64,000 nt of DNA from Pandoraea eparura (GTDB taxonomy: Bacteria > Pseudomonadota > Gammaproteobacteria > Burkholderiales > Burkholderiaceae), in the NCBI RefSeq assembly GCF_902459725.1, contig NZ_CABPSH010000011.1, forward strand, positions 62,001 through 126,000, read 5' to 3'. Position numbers and translations under genes: made by a program. How positions within the stretch are numbered: position 1 is the stretch's first letter; every line of letters starts with the position of its first letter. The notes under the pieces were generated by a model. The model saw nothing but the letters and a program-made list of their open reading frames with translations. It was not told the origin of the DNA and ran no database searches. Of the stretch, positions 7,646 through 15,980 are shown one piece after another.

Positions 7646-10318
7646 ATGACTCGGAACTGGTCGGTCGGTATCGAAGGCATGACCTGCGCCTCATGTGTGA
7701 CGCGGGTTGAGAAGGCGTTGCGGCGCGTACCGGGCGTAGCCAGCGCCAACGTCAATCTCGCGACCGAGACAGCGGCCGTGGAAGCCTCGCCCGGCGTCGC
7801 GCCCGCGGCGCTGCTCGGCGCGCTCGAGACGGCCGTCAACGACGCGGGATATCACGTGGCCGAGCAATCGTTCGAGTTGGCGATTGGCGGCATGACCTGC
7901 GCATCGTGCGTGGGGCGAGTGGAGAAGGCCCTTCGCCAGGTGCCCGGTGTGGTCGAGGCCAACGTCAACCTGGCGACGGAGCGTGCCGCCGTGCACGGGG
8001 TGCGGGGCGTGGTCGACGTGGCGGCACTCATCGCGGCCGTGGAGCAGGCGGGATACGAAGCATCGCCACTCACCGATCCGGCGCAGGCGGCCACCTCCCA
8101 TGAGGGGCCGGCGTGGTGGCCGGTGGCTGTGGCGGCGGCGTTGTCCCTGCCGCTGCTGCTGCCGATGCTGCTCGAACCGTTCGGTATTCATGTGATGCTG
8201 CCCTCGTGGGGGCAATGGCTGCTTGCCACCCCGGTGCAGTTCTGGCTCGGTGCGCGGTTCTATCGGGCGGGTTACAAAGCGGTGCGTGCCGGTAGCGGCA
8301 ATATGGATTTGCTGGTGGCGTTGGGCACGTCAGCGGCCTATGGGCTGAGTCTCTATGAGTGGTGGCGCGCGCCGGCGCACGGCATGGCGCATCTGTATTT
8401 TGAAGCGGCGGCTGTGGTCATCACGCTGGTGCTGCTCGGCAAGTGGCTGGAAGCGCGGGCCAAGCGTCGCACGGTGGAAGCGATCCGTGCGCTGGCGGCC
8501 TTGCGTCCCGAGACGGCGCGCGTGTTGCGCGATCCGCACGGCGCGTCGAGCGAGGTGACGGTGCCGCTGGGCCAGGTGAAGCTGGGCGACTGGGTGGTGG
8601 TGCGTGCCGGGGAGCGGGTGCCCGTCGACGGCGTTATTCGCGACGGGGCGAGCCAGCTCGACGAATCGCTGCTGACCGGAGAACCGTTGCCCATCGAGAA
8701 GGCGGGCGGCGACACGGTCGTTGGCGGCTCGATCAACGGCGCCGGTACGCTGCGGGTGGAGACGACGGCTGTCGGGGCCGATACGGCGCTGGCCCGCATC
8801 ATCCGCATGGTGGAGGACGCGCAGGCTGGCAAGGCCCCGATCCAGCGGGCGGTCGACCGGGTGGCGGCGGTGTTCGTGCCGGTGGTGGTGCTGGTCGCTG
8901 TCGTGACGCTGGGGGCCGGCTGGGCGCTGGGCATTGGCCTGGAGGCCTCGCTGCTCAATGCGGTGGCGGTGCTGGTCATTGCATGTCCGTGCGCGCTGGG
9001 GCTGGCTACGCCGGCCGCGATCATGGTGGGCACCGGGGCGGCGGCGCGGCAGGGCATTCTCATCAAGGATGCCGAAGCGCTTGAGCTGGCGCACCGCATC
9101 AGCGTTGTGGCGTTCGACAAGACGGGAACGTTGACCGAAGGCAAGCCGCGGCTCGTGGCCTATCTGCCCGTGGCGGGCGTGCGTGCCGATACCCTGCTGC
9201 GGTGGGCCGCTGCGGTGCAGTCGGGCAGTTCGCACCCGCTGGCAAAGGCGGTCACGATGGCTGCCGAGGAGGCTGGGCTGAGCTCGGCGGTGCCGACCGC
9301 ATTCGACATCGTCGCGCTGCCGGGGCGAGGGATGCGGGCGCGTATCGAGGAAGTGGAGGACGTTAAGGTCGCTGGAGGCGTTGGAGGCGTTGGAGGCGTT
9401 GGAAGTGTTGGAAGTGTTGGAGGTATTGGAGGTATTGGAGGTATTGGAGGTATTGGAGGCGTGGGAGGGGTTGGGAAAGTTGAGGATGTTGAGGACGGTG
9501 GGGGCGTTGCGAAAGTAGGCGCCTCGAGCGACGTTCACATGCTGCAGTTGGGGAACGCGCGGTTGCTTGAGGAACTGGGTGTCTCGCAAGGGGCGTTGGC
9601 ACAGGAAGCGGCGCGTCTGGCGACCGAGGGGCGCACCATCTCCTGGCTGGTCGAGACCGTGGAGGAGGGCGCAGGTGCCGATGTGCCGGCGCGGTTGCTC
9701 GGTCTGCTGGCGTTCGGCGACACGCTCAAAGCGACGGCCCGGCCAGCCGTCGACCGCTTGCATGCGCTGGGCGTGCGTTGCGTGATGGTGACGGGCGACA
9801 ACGTTGGCAGCGCCAAGGCGGTGGCCGACGCCTTGGGGCTCGACGAAGTGCACGCCAACGTGCTGCCGGAGCACAAGGCGGCCGTGATTGCACAACTCAA
9901 GCGCGATGGCGCCGTCGTAGCGATGGTGGGCGACGGCATTAACGATGCCCCGGCGCTGGCTGCGGCCGACGTCGGCATCGCCATGGGCTCGGGGACCGAT
10001 GTGGCCATGCAGACGGCAGGCATCACGCTCATGCGCGGCGATCCGCTGCGGGTGGCCGATGCCATTGACGTGTCGCGTCGCACGTGGTCGAAGATTCGCC
10101 AGAACCTCTTCTGGGCCTTCGCGTACAACGTGGTCGGTATTCCGCTGGCGGCCTTCGGGCTGCTGAGCCCGGTGATTGCAGGCGCAGCGATGGCCCTCAG
10201 CAGCGTCAGTGTGGTGAGCAACGCGCTGCTGCTGCGGCGCTGGCGTTCGTCAGCAACACAAGACGTCGGCACCGGCGTGGCCGCGCGGAAGAGCGAGGCC
10301 CGTCACGCCAGCGCCTGA
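7646..10318 (+). CDS. copA: Copper-exporting P1B-type ATPase
   Basis: Inner-membrane pump that expels Cu(I) using ATP. Two N-terminal HMA domains carry GMTCASC (C14/C17 and C85/C88). The membrane part bears the transport motif CPC (C447-P-C449), then the phosphorylation site DKTGT (D491) and the hinge [12 protein letters not shown] near the end. GGAG lies ten bases before ATG 7646. At 890 residues it is longer than usual. The excess is a 33-residue stretch of three-residue repeats (GGV, GSV, GGI) encoded by eleven 9-bp units at 9374-9472, placed inside the nucleotide-binding domain between DKTGT and the GDGIND hinge. The promoter has CueR spacing, and CopZ is divergent. Confidence 0.95.
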   Translation: MTRNWSVGIEGMTCASCVTRVEKALRRVPGVASANVNLATETAAVEASPGVAPAALLGALETAVNDAGYHVAEQSFELAIGGMTCASCVGRVEKALRQVPGVVEANVNLATERAAVHGVRGVVDVAALIAAVEQAGYEASPLTDPAQAATSHEGPAWWPVAVAAALSLPLLLPMLLEPFGIHVMLPSWGQWLLATPVQFWLGARFYRAGYKAVRAGSGNMDLLVALGTSAAYGLSLYEWWRAPAHGMAHLYFEAAAVVITLVLLGKWLEARAKRRTVEAIRALAALRPETARVLRDPHGASSEVTVPLGQVKLGDWVVVRAGERVPVDGVIRDGASQLDESLLTGEPLPIEKAGGDTVVGGSINGAGTLRVETTAVGADTALARIIRMVEDAQAGKAPIQRAVDRVAAVFVPVVVLVAVVTLGAGWALGIGLEASLLNAVAVLVIACPCALGLATPAAIMVGTGAAARQGILIKDAEALELAHRISVVAFDKTGTLTEGKPRLVAYLPVAGVRADTLLRWAAAVQSGSSHPLAKAVTMAAEEAGLSSAVPTAFDIVALPGRGMRARIEEVEDVKVAGGVGGVGGVGSVGSVGGIGGIGGIGGIGGVGGVGKVEDVEDGGGVAKVGASSDVHMLQLGNARLLEELGVSQGALAQEAARLATEGRTISWLVETVEEGAGADVPARLLGLLAFGDTLKATARPAVDRLHALGVRCVMVTGDNVGSAKAVADALGLDEVHANVLPEHKAAVIAQLKRDGAVVAMVGDGINDAPALAAADVGIAMGSGTDVAMQTAGITLMRGDPLRVADAIDVSRRTWSKIRQNLFWAFAYNVVGIPLAAFGLLSPVIAGAAMALSSVSVVSNALLLRRWRSSATQDVGTGVAARKSEARHASA
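9374..9472 (+). repeat. In-frame 9-bp minisatellite within copA
   Basis: Eleven consecutive 9-bp units: three GGAGGCGTT, two GGAAGTGTT, four GGAGGTATT, then GGAGGCGTG and GGAGGGGTT. The unit length preserves the reading frame and encodes Gly-Gly/Ser-Val/Ile triplets. Runs of identical units suggest recent slippage expansion. Confidence 0.95.
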
Positions 10319-10492
10319 GGGCCGGTTGCCCGGGCACAAGGCGAACGGCGCATAATGAACCAATTAGGGCGACGCATCGGCAGAGACTCTCCGATGGGTC
10401 GCTGGGATTGTCATCTGTCTTGAAATTCGTCGAAAACGGCATCATTTGAGTAATATCGTCTGCCTTCCGGCGCGGGGTGATTGCTGCTGAAC

Positions 10493-11299
10493 ATGAATAG
10501 TCTCCATATCGCGAGTTACAACATCCACAAGGGCTTTTCCGCATTCAACCGTCTGCGCGTGCACGAGTTGCGTGCCGGGTTGGAAGGGCTCGCGCCCGAT
10601 CTGGTCTTCCTGCAGGAAGTGCAGGGCCTGCATCAGGGGCATGCGGTGCGCCACCGGAACTGGCCGGTGCAGCCGCAACACGAGTTTCTGGCCGGCGCCA
10701 CGTGGCGCGATCACGCGTATGGGCGCAATGTCGTCTACGAACAGGGGCATCACGGCAATGCGATTCTGAGCCGTTACCCGATTGTCAGGTCGGACAACCA
10801 CGACATCACGACCTATAGTTTTGAGAAGCGCGGCATGCTTCACTGCGAGATTGCCGTGCCGGGTCTGAAGCAGCCGTTGCATTGCCTGTGCGTGCATTTG
10901 TCGTTGGCCGGCCACGGTCGTCGTCGACAGTTCGACATGTTGACGGAACGGGTGGCCGAGGCCATTCCCGCGGATGCACCGCTGATTATCGCGGGCGATT
11001 TCAACGACTGGAGCAATCAGGCGGATCGGTTGCTGGCAGACAGGCTGGCGTTGACCGAGGTGTTTCAGAACCGGGCGGGGCGTCCGGCGCGCAGTTTTCC
11101 GAGCGGCTTGCCGCTTTTACGACTTGACCGCATTTACGCACGAGGCTTTCATATTGAAGGGGCGCAGGTGTTGCACGGGCGTCCCTGGTCACGGATTTCC
11201 GATCATTCGCCGATCAGCGCTCGACTTGTGCCGTCTGACGCCGAGACGACGATGAACGGTTCCTCCACCCCGTCGTTCAACCCTCGTTCCCCCCAGTGA
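10493..11299 (+). CDS. Endonuclease/exonuclease/phosphatase family protein
   Basis: A 268-residue member of the EEP (exonuclease III / inositol phosphatase-like) fold, probably a cytoplasmic phosphodiesterase. Family landmarks are SYNIHKG at the N-terminus, the metal-binding glutamate in VFLQEVQGL, AILSRYPI, the catalytic segment IIAGDFNDW and the terminal ISDHSPI. Substrate (nucleic acid, phospholipid or nucleotide) is not evident. A TTG at 10481 could start it four codons earlier, but GGGGTGA would then touch the start; ATG 10493 with a 12-base spacing is more likely. It ends eight bases before cueR, so both are probably co-transcribed. Similar EEP proteins neighbour cardiolipin synthases in other proteobacteria, but none is here. 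Confidence 0.85.
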   Translation: MNSLHIASYNIHKGFSAFNRLRVHELRAGLEGLAPDLVFLQEVQGLHQGHAVRHRNWPVQPQHEFLAGATWRDHAYGRNVVYEQGHHGNAILSRYPIVRSDNHDITTYSFEKRGMLHCEIAVPGLKQPLHCLCVHLSLAGHGRRRQFDMLTERVAEAIPADAPLIIAGDFNDWSNQADRLLADRLALTEVFQNRAGRPARSFPSGLPLLRLDRIYARGFHIEGAQVLHGRPWSRISDHSPISARLVPSDAETTMNGSSTPSFNPRSPQ

Positions 11300-11306
11300 G
11301 GCAGCC

Positions 11307-11864
11307 ATGAACATCGGACAAGCGGCGCAGGCCAGCGGCGTGACGGCCAAGATGATCCGGTATTACGAAAGTATCGGCCTGATGCCTCCGAGTCCCCGCT
11401 CTGAGGCAGGTTATCGGCGATATGGCGAGCAGGATCTCCATCTGCTTCGCTTCATTCGTCAGGCGAGGCGGCTGGGTTTCGGGATCGATCAGATCCGTCA
11501 ATTGCTGGCGTTATGGCAGGATCGCGACCGGTCCAGCGCGCAGGTGAAGGCGTTGGCGCAATCTCATGTCGATGAACTCAACCAGCGCATCGGTGAATTG
11601 GTGGCCATGCGCGACACGCTCTCCCATCTCGCCGCGCACTGCCATGGCGATGATCGTCCCGACTGCCCGATCCTGGAGGGGATTGCTGCCGCCGAACTTT
11701 CCAGCCATCCGGGGGGCAATGCGGCGCGTTCCGCCAGTACGATGACGCCGTGCAGTCCGGCGCCCTCGGCCACCGCGGCCGACACGGTGACGGCGACCGA
11801 AAGCGGGGCGGGCGGCTCGGTCGGTGACGGCGAGGGGCAGGTCCGTCAAATCCCGCTGGCGTAA
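11307..11864 (+). CDS. cueR: MerR-family copper-responsive regulator
   Basis: Cu(I)-sensing activator. The N-terminal MerR helix-turn-helix (MNIGQAAQASGVTAKMIRYY) is followed by the dimerisation helix and the metal loop CHGDDRPDC, giving the two CueR cysteines C112 and C120 with seven residues between them, the +1-ion type rather than a divalent sensor. Typical CueR proteins end soon after this loop at about 130-150 residues; this one is 185 residues with a Ser/Thr/Gly/Ala-rich tail of about 50 residues that looks disordered. Targets are inferred to be the copZ and copA promoters 3.7-3.9 kb away. It follows the EEP gene by eight bases and is followed by a 43-bp tandem repeat and a terminator. 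Confidence 0.9.
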   Translation: MNIGQAAQASGVTAKMIRYYESIGLMPPSPRSEAGYRRYGEQDLHLLRFIRQARRLGFGIDQIRQLLALWQDRDRSSAQVKALAQSHVDELNQRIGELVAMRDTLSHLAAHCHGDDRPDCPILEGIAAAELSSHPGGNAARSASTMTPCSPAPSATAADTVTATESGAGGSVGDGEGQVRQIPLA

Positions 11865-11993
11865 ATCGTCGAGTTCGGGCGTCGTGCGGCCAATGTGGCG
11901 GTCTGACATCGTCGAGTTCGGGCGTCGTGCGGCTAATGTGGCGGTCTGACATCGTCGAGCTCGGGCGTCGTGCCACCAATGTGGCGGTCTGAC
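11865..11993. repeat. Three tandem copies of a 43-bp repeat directly after cueR
   Basis: Units at 11865-11907, 11908-11950 and 11951-11993 begin ATCGTCGAGTTCGGGCGTCG and end GGCGGTCTGAC. Copies one and two differ at one position and copy three at a few more. The array starts at the base after the cueR stop codon and lies before the terminator, so it is transcribed as the 3' end of the cueR message. No spacers, so not CRISPR. Confidence 0.95.
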
Positions 11994-12012
11994 GCGCATC
12001 ATTCCCTATGGC

Positions 12013-12037
12013 GCGCCGCAGCAGCGGCGCTTTTTTT
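12013..12037 (+). terminator. Rho-independent terminator of the EEP-cueR operon
   Basis: GCGCCGC (12013-12019) and GCGGCGC (12024-12030) form a perfect 7-bp GC stem with an AGCA loop, followed at once by seven T residues. Confidence 0.93.
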
Positions 12038-12276
12038 GTCTCGCGAATTTTGATTCGCCCCTGCGACAGGGCGCCGCAGCGAGGTGTTGTGTCGTGTCGA
12101 CAGTCTTTTATCGCATTGATTTAAAAAAGAAAATTTAGGAATTGAGTGCATTCGAGGCGAGCCTCTAGCAGATTTTCGGTGTTTTTCACAAATAGGTGCT
12201 AACCCTTAACGGGAAAACCCTATATAATGCGAAGCACTGCTGCGATGCAGCACACTAAATGAACTGGAGAAACGTC
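12038..12276. other. A+T-rich leader of the DUF3563 gene
   Basis: The composition drops sharply here, with A/T runs near 12115-12140. A consensus TATAAT at 12223-12228 is the best promoter element; no matching -35 hexamer at 16-18 bases was found. No gene was seen before the ATG at 12277. Confidence 0.5.
12223..12228 (+). promoter_or_regulatory. Consensus -10 box before the DUF3563 gene
   Basis: A perfect TATAAT 49 bases before the start codon, in otherwise GC-rich DNA. The -35 element is not clear. Confidence 0.55.
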
Positions 12277-12417
12277 ATGGTTGCCGCCCTGTTTGAAGTC
12301 GTGAACACTTGGTTTGAAACTGCTGAGCGTCGTCGTCGCGAAGCGTTCCTGGCTGAGTCGAAGGACATCATTGAGCTGGAACAACGTATCCGCGCGCTCG
12401 AAACCGCCGGTTACTAA
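12277..12417 (+). CDS. DUF3563 family micro-protein
   Basis: A 46-residue protein starting MVAALFEVVNTWFETAERRR and ending EQRIRALETAGY, with ATG 12277 and GGAGA seven bases upstream. It is amphipathic and highly charged: one predicted helix with Arg-Arg-Arg-Arg followed by AFLAESKDIIELEQRIR, which is the conserved DUF3563 segment. The family is common in Burkholderiaceae and has no assigned function. The gene has its own TATAAT box and a strong downstream terminator, so it is probably a separate well-expressed transcript. It falls below usual ORF length cut-offs and is easily missed. Confidence 0.85.
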   Translation: MVAALFEVVNTWFETAERRRREAFLAESKDIIELEQRIRALETAGY

Positions 12418-12580
12418 GCAAGTTTTTAGCAAGTCCCTTTGGACGAACGGTCGTCGCTGGCGCAATCAGGCAAGTCGATCGTCACCATGGGCGATTCCCG
12501 TCATTCATGTGATGACGTGCGACGGCGCCCAACCGTGAGTCCAGATGCCAATCCCTGAAGTTTCGGGGTTGACGCGTACA

Positions 12581-12605
12581 AGCCCGCCATCCCTGGCGGG
12601 CTTTG
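12581..12605 (+). terminator. Rho-independent terminator after the DUF3563 gene
   Basis: AGCCCGCCA (12581-12589) and TGGCGGGCT (12594-12602) form a perfect 9-bp stem followed by TTG. It may also serve the converging secreted-protein gene. Confidence 0.8.
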
Positions 12606-12647
12606 TCGTTTACGTGGTTCCGTTTCGCGTGTCCCGGCGGGCCGAAT

Positions 12648-13112
12648 CTACTTCTCGATCCTGAACTCGGTGGCAAGCGCGGCGCCGTTGGCGAGCGAGG
12701 CCACGCCGTAGTACTTGTCGCCGACCTTGAACATGAAGCGGCACCAGTTCTCGGTGAGCGAGCGCCACTCGAGGTTCACGCAATACGACCCGTTGTCGTT
12801 GACCGACCACGTGCCGGTGGCGTGGGCGATCTGATTCGCGCGGCTCCCCGATCCCATGCCGCCCTTGTTGTCGCTCGTGGCGTTGAGCGACCCATTGGTG
12901 TCATTGATCCATCGGCGCGTACTGCCGTTGTTGGCGAGGTTGGTGATATGCGCGCCGGGCATGAGTGCTCGTAGTTCGTCGACGCTGAGTTGCTGGCCGT
13001 TGGCGTCCTTGATATCGGACAGATGCATCGGGTCTGCATGGGCGAACGACGACAGCGCGAGCAGGCCGGTGGCAAGGAATGCCGTGGCGGGGGAAGTGAT
13101 GCGGCGGATCAT
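12648..13112 (-). CDS. Secreted protein, DUF995-like
   Basis: A 154-residue exported protein with a clear Sec signal peptide (MIRRITSPATAFLATGLLAL, cleavage likely after SSFAHA at residue 26). The mature part has two cysteines, in GSYCVNLEW and NWCRFMFK, that could form a disulfide, and the pattern of a G-x-W-x-V core strand followed by a Cys-containing strand recalls DUF995 proteins. That family call is tentative and no function is known. ATG 13110-13112 has GGGAG upstream. The gene stands alone, between the DUF3563 terminator and the lipoprotein cluster. Confidence 0.72.
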   Translation of the reverse strand: MIRRITSPATAFLATGLLALSSFAHADPMHLSDIKDANGQQLSVDELRALMPGAHITNLANNGSTRRWINDTNGSLNATSDNKGGMGSGSRANQIAHATGTWSVNDNGSYCVNLEWRSLTENWCRFMFKVGDKYYGVASLANGAALATEFRIEK

Positions 13113-13334
13113 GATGACTCCCGGACGAAGCCTGCCGACGTGGCGTGCAGGCCGACGAGACGCGCGTCGCTACGGGGCGTGCGTGTCGTCAGATGTTGTC
13201 ATCCCGCATTGAGACGCGGTGTCGCTATCGGTCCGGGTGATGCGTTAATACTATAGGTGACAAGCTGGCGTCTGCCCAGTGGCGTGCTGTCCCAGGGCGG
13301 GGCGACCCGCCGCCCCGGGGCACGTGGGGTGGCC

Positions 13335-14000
13335 TCAGTCGGTACCGTACTTCGGCGAGCGCGGGCCGTAGAGCAGGCCGTTGGCGTGACCGGCAGACAG
13401 CAGGCGCGCATTGGCGGTGCCCGCGACCGTGTAACCGGCGTTCGACACGCTGTTGACGATCTGCTTGACCGCCGCCGTGATCAGCATGCCAATCAGACCG
13501 CCGCCACTGTTGTTGTTCCCCTCGTTGCTCGACGCGCTGGCCATTCCGCTCCACAGCTTGGCGCCGTTGCGCAGATCGATGAGGTCGGCCGAGACGGTCA
13601 CCACCGTAGCGCTGTCGAGCACCATGTACTTCGTGCCGTATTGCGTGATCTTGATGTAGAGCGCGGCATCAGCCCCGAAGATCTCGCGCAGCTTGGCCGG
13701 ACTCACCTGGTGGATGTCGCCGGCCACGGTCAGGCCGTTCTGGCGGAACGACTCGTCGACCAGGGCGACGGGCATCACGTAGTAGCCAGCCTCACCCAAC
13801 GGCACCGTGACCTGCGAGAGTACGCTGTATGTGGCATCGATGTCCGGCGATTCGTTCAGCGGTGGCAACACCAGAATCGACTTCGGGCGGCTTTCCTTGA
13901 ACGCGGTGTAGTCGTACGGCCTGGCCTGATGCACCGCACAGCCGGTCATGACGGTGGCCAGTACCGCTACCGTCAGCCATTGACAGAGTCGAACGATCAT
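13335..14000 (-). CDS. DUF799 (GNA1162-like) lipoprotein
   Basis: A 221-residue envelope lipoprotein: signal peptide with lipobox MTGC (C21), then a DUF799 domain with the start SILVLPPLNESPDIDATYSVLSQ and the core ALYIKITQYG. Its fold is related to the N-terminal domain of TolB/CsgG-type assembly proteins. It is the third gene of a DUF799 / DUF4810 / CsgG-like triad also known in Neisseria, thought to form an envelope complex whose substrate is unknown. Its start codon overlaps the DUF4810 stop by four bases, so the genes are translationally coupled. Confidence 0.88.
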   Translation of the reverse strand: MIVRLCQWLTVAVLATVMTGCAVHQARPYDYTAFKESRPKSILVLPPLNESPDIDATYSVLSQVTVPLGEAGYYVMPVALVDESFRQNGLTVAGDIHQVSPAKLREIFGADAALYIKITQYGTKYMVLDSATVVTVSADLIDLRNGAKLWSGMASASSNEGNNNSGGGLIGMLITAAVKQIVNSVSNAGYTVAGTANARLLSAGHANGLLYGPRSPKYGTD

Positions 14001-14368
14001 TGCTTGGCCTCCGAGGTCTTGTGCTTGAGGAGAAAGTCGATGTAACCGGCCGACTCGGGGAACAACTGCTTCTCGGTCTGGAATTCCTCGACCATCCTGT
14101 CGGACTTGCCCACCGATGCGTAGAGCAGGCCGAGGTGGGCGTGATAGCCCGGCGGCACGGCGCGATTGGCCGCCTTGATCTTCTCGAGATCGCGCTCGAG
14201 CGCGATGATCTGCGCTTCTTTCGATTCTCCCTTGAAGTATTCGTAGACTTGCGGCTGGTAGCTTTCCCAGTCGTACAGGGGCTTGGGCGGCGTGGCGCAG
14301 CCTGTGAGCAGCGCGCCACCGAGGATGGCCAGCGCGGCGGCACGGCCGGACGAGAACTTGCGATTCAT
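13997..14368 (-). CDS. DUF4810 lipoprotein
   Basis: A 123-residue lipoprotein with signal peptide and lipobox LTGC, then LYDWESYQPQVYEYFKG, the hallmark start of DUF4810, and a short TPR-like helical region (YHAHLGLLYASVGKSDRMVE). The frame is open up to 14473, but ATG 14368 (MNRKFSSG) gives a proper lipoprotein signal and was chosen. It sits between the CsgG-like gene and the DUF799 gene with a four-base overlap to the latter. Probably a small partner or chaperone of the two larger lipoproteins; this is inferred from invariant gene order. Confidence 0.88.
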   Translation of the reverse strand: MNRKFSSGRAAALAILGGALLTGCATPPKPLYDWESYQPQVYEYFKGESKEAQIIALERDLEKIKAANRAVPPGYHAHLGLLYASVGKSDRMVEEFQTEKQLFPESAGYIDFLLKHKTSEAKQ

Positions 14369-14508
14369 GGCGATAGAGATCCTGACAGGCAGGCGGCGGC
14401 GCGCGCAGACATCGCGCCCGCCTGCACGTGACGTGCTAGGTCGGGGCGCGTCATGAACGACGCGCCGCAGCATGCGGCGACTAAGGAGTGGCGGGCTTAC
14501 TTGCCGGC

Positions 14509-15192
14509 TTACTTGCCGGGTTTCCAGGCACCGCTTTCGATGCCTGCGACCAGGTTGTTGACGGCTTCGCGCATGGCCAGGTCGAGGACCTTGCCGTTGA
14601 GCGTCGAGTCGTAGCCGGCGGTGCCGCCGAAGCCGATCACTTCACGATTGGACAGCGCGAACTCTCCCGCACCGCCGCTCGAGAAAACGACTTCCGACGT
14701 GGCGATGTCGACCACGTTGAGGTTGACCTTGGCATAGGCGATCTGCTCGCGGCCCCGGCCGAGAATGCCGAAGAGTTGCTTGTCGCCCACTTCCTTGCGG
14801 CCGAACTCGACGACGTCGCCGGTGATCACGTAGTCGGCGCCCTTGAGCGTTTGCTGGGTCTTCTTGATGTTGGCTTCCTGACGAATCTCGGCCATGTTGT
14901 CGCGGTCGAGCACGTTGAAGCGGTTGGTCTGCTGCAGATGGGTGATCAGGATGGTCTTGGCCTGACTACCGAGGCGGTCGACATTATCGGAAAAAACGCC
15001 ACGCATGTACGCGGACCGGTTGTCGAACTTGCCGACGGCGATTGGCGTGCGTACCCCGACGTAGGGACGGCTGGCACTTTCGACCTTGGCGACTTGCAAG
15101 GTGCGCGAGCTTTCGGTGGCGCAACCGCCGAGCACGCCGGCGGCGAGCATGACGGCGCTGAGCAGCGCAATGCTGGACTTGCTTTTCTGCAC
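14509..15192 (-). CDS. CsgG/HfaB-family lipoprotein
   Basis: A 227-residue lipoprotein with signal peptide and lipobox LGGC, then a CsgG domain (IAVGKFDNRSAYM, LITHLQQTNRFNVLDR, GADYVITGDVVEFGR). CsgG itself forms the curli export pore; this shorter homologue heads the DUF4810 and DUF799 lipoprotein genes and no curli subunits are present, so a different envelope role is likely. GTG at 15192 (VQKSKSSIALL) was chosen because it has AGGGG upstream and gives a normal signal peptide; the frame extends to 15234. The gap of about 140 bases to the DUF4810 start is compatible with one operon. Confidence 0.86.
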   Translation of the reverse strand: MQKSKSSIALLSAVMLAAGVLGGCATESSRTLQVAKVESASRPYVGVRTPIAVGKFDNRSAYMRGVFSDNVDRLGSQAKTILITHLQQTNRFNVLDRDNMAEIRQEANIKKTQQTLKGADYVITGDVVEFGRKEVGDKQLFGILGRGREQIAYAKVNLNVVDIATSEVVFSSGGAGEFALSNREVIGFGGTAGYDSTLNGKVLDLAMREAVNNLVAGIESGAWKPGK

Positions 15193-15445
15193 GGTGAAAC
15201 CCCTGTATGTGTTTTGACCCGGCGGGCGAGGCACGATGGCATCGACCTGTGACGGGTATCCGATCCGCTTACCGATATTGCCGACTTATCTGCGTAAGGT
15301 TTGGTAAGGGGTGCTGATCTTAGCATGCGTCATGGGCGTGTTGGTGCGCTTCGGTAGGTGTGTACGCCCCTGCGCCAAGCGGCGAGCGCGGCTTGGCGAT
15401 ACACTCGCACGGTTTGCCCCTCATATTTTCGATAGGAGTGTTGTC

Positions 15446-15922
15446 ATGGCCGACAGTGAAGCCCGCCCGCCGTTTCCGCCATTCACGCGCGAGACTGCAA
15501 TTCAGAAGGTTCGTATGGCCGAGGACGGCTGGAATTCGCGCGACCCCGCGCGGGTTGCGTTGGCTTATACGGTCGACAGCCGCTGGCGCAATCGTGCCGA
15601 ATTTCCGCGTGGCCGCGAGCAGATCGTCGAATTCCTGACACGCAAATGGCAACGCGAACTCGACTATCGACTGATCAAGGAGCTCTGGGCATTTACCGAG
15701 AACCGCATCGCGGTGCGGTTCGCTTACGAATGGCGAGACGATTCGGGCAATTGGTTCCGTTCGTATGGCAACGAAAACTGGGCGTTCGACGCGCAAGGGC
15801 TCATGGCCGAGCGCCACGCCAGCATCAACGACTCGCGTATCACCGAAGGCGAGCGCCTGTTCCATTGGCCGCAGGGACGGCGTCCCGACGATCATCCGGG
15901 GTTGACCGAGCTCGGGCTGTAA
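15446..15922 (+). CDS. DUF1348 / NTF2-like protein
   Basis: A 158-residue soluble protein with the SnoaL/NTF2-like cone fold of DUF1348. Landmarks are [17 protein letters not shown], then [20 protein letters not shown] and [20 protein letters not shown]. The family is widespread, with no settled activity; members are proposed to be small ligand-binding or isomerase-like proteins. ATG 15446 is preceded by AGGAG at a good distance; the open frame reaches back to 15311 but lacks a better start. The gene is monocistronic, diverging from the CsgG-like operon and converging on the Nramp gene. Confidence 0.87.
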   Translation: MADSEARPPFPPFTRETAIQKVRMAEDGWNSRDPARVALAYTVDSRWRNRAEFPRGREQIVEFLTRKWQRELDYRLIKELWAFTENRIAVRFAYEWRDDSGNWFRSYGNENWAFDAQGLMAERHASINDSRITEGERLFHWPQGRRPDDHPGLTELGL

Positions 15923-15980
15923 AGCCGACGGGCATGGCGACGGTGACGCTGATGCGCGTCGCGTCGCCGTTTGCGCCCCC

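Noticed and set aside
8330-9895. 521-codon antisense frame opposite copA
   Set aside because: A shadow frame. The Asn/Thr/Ser triplets in it are just the reverse of the 9-bp repeat.
11865-11993. Possible CRISPR array after cueR
   Set aside because: The 43-bp units are directly adjacent, with no unique spacers, and no cas genes are present.
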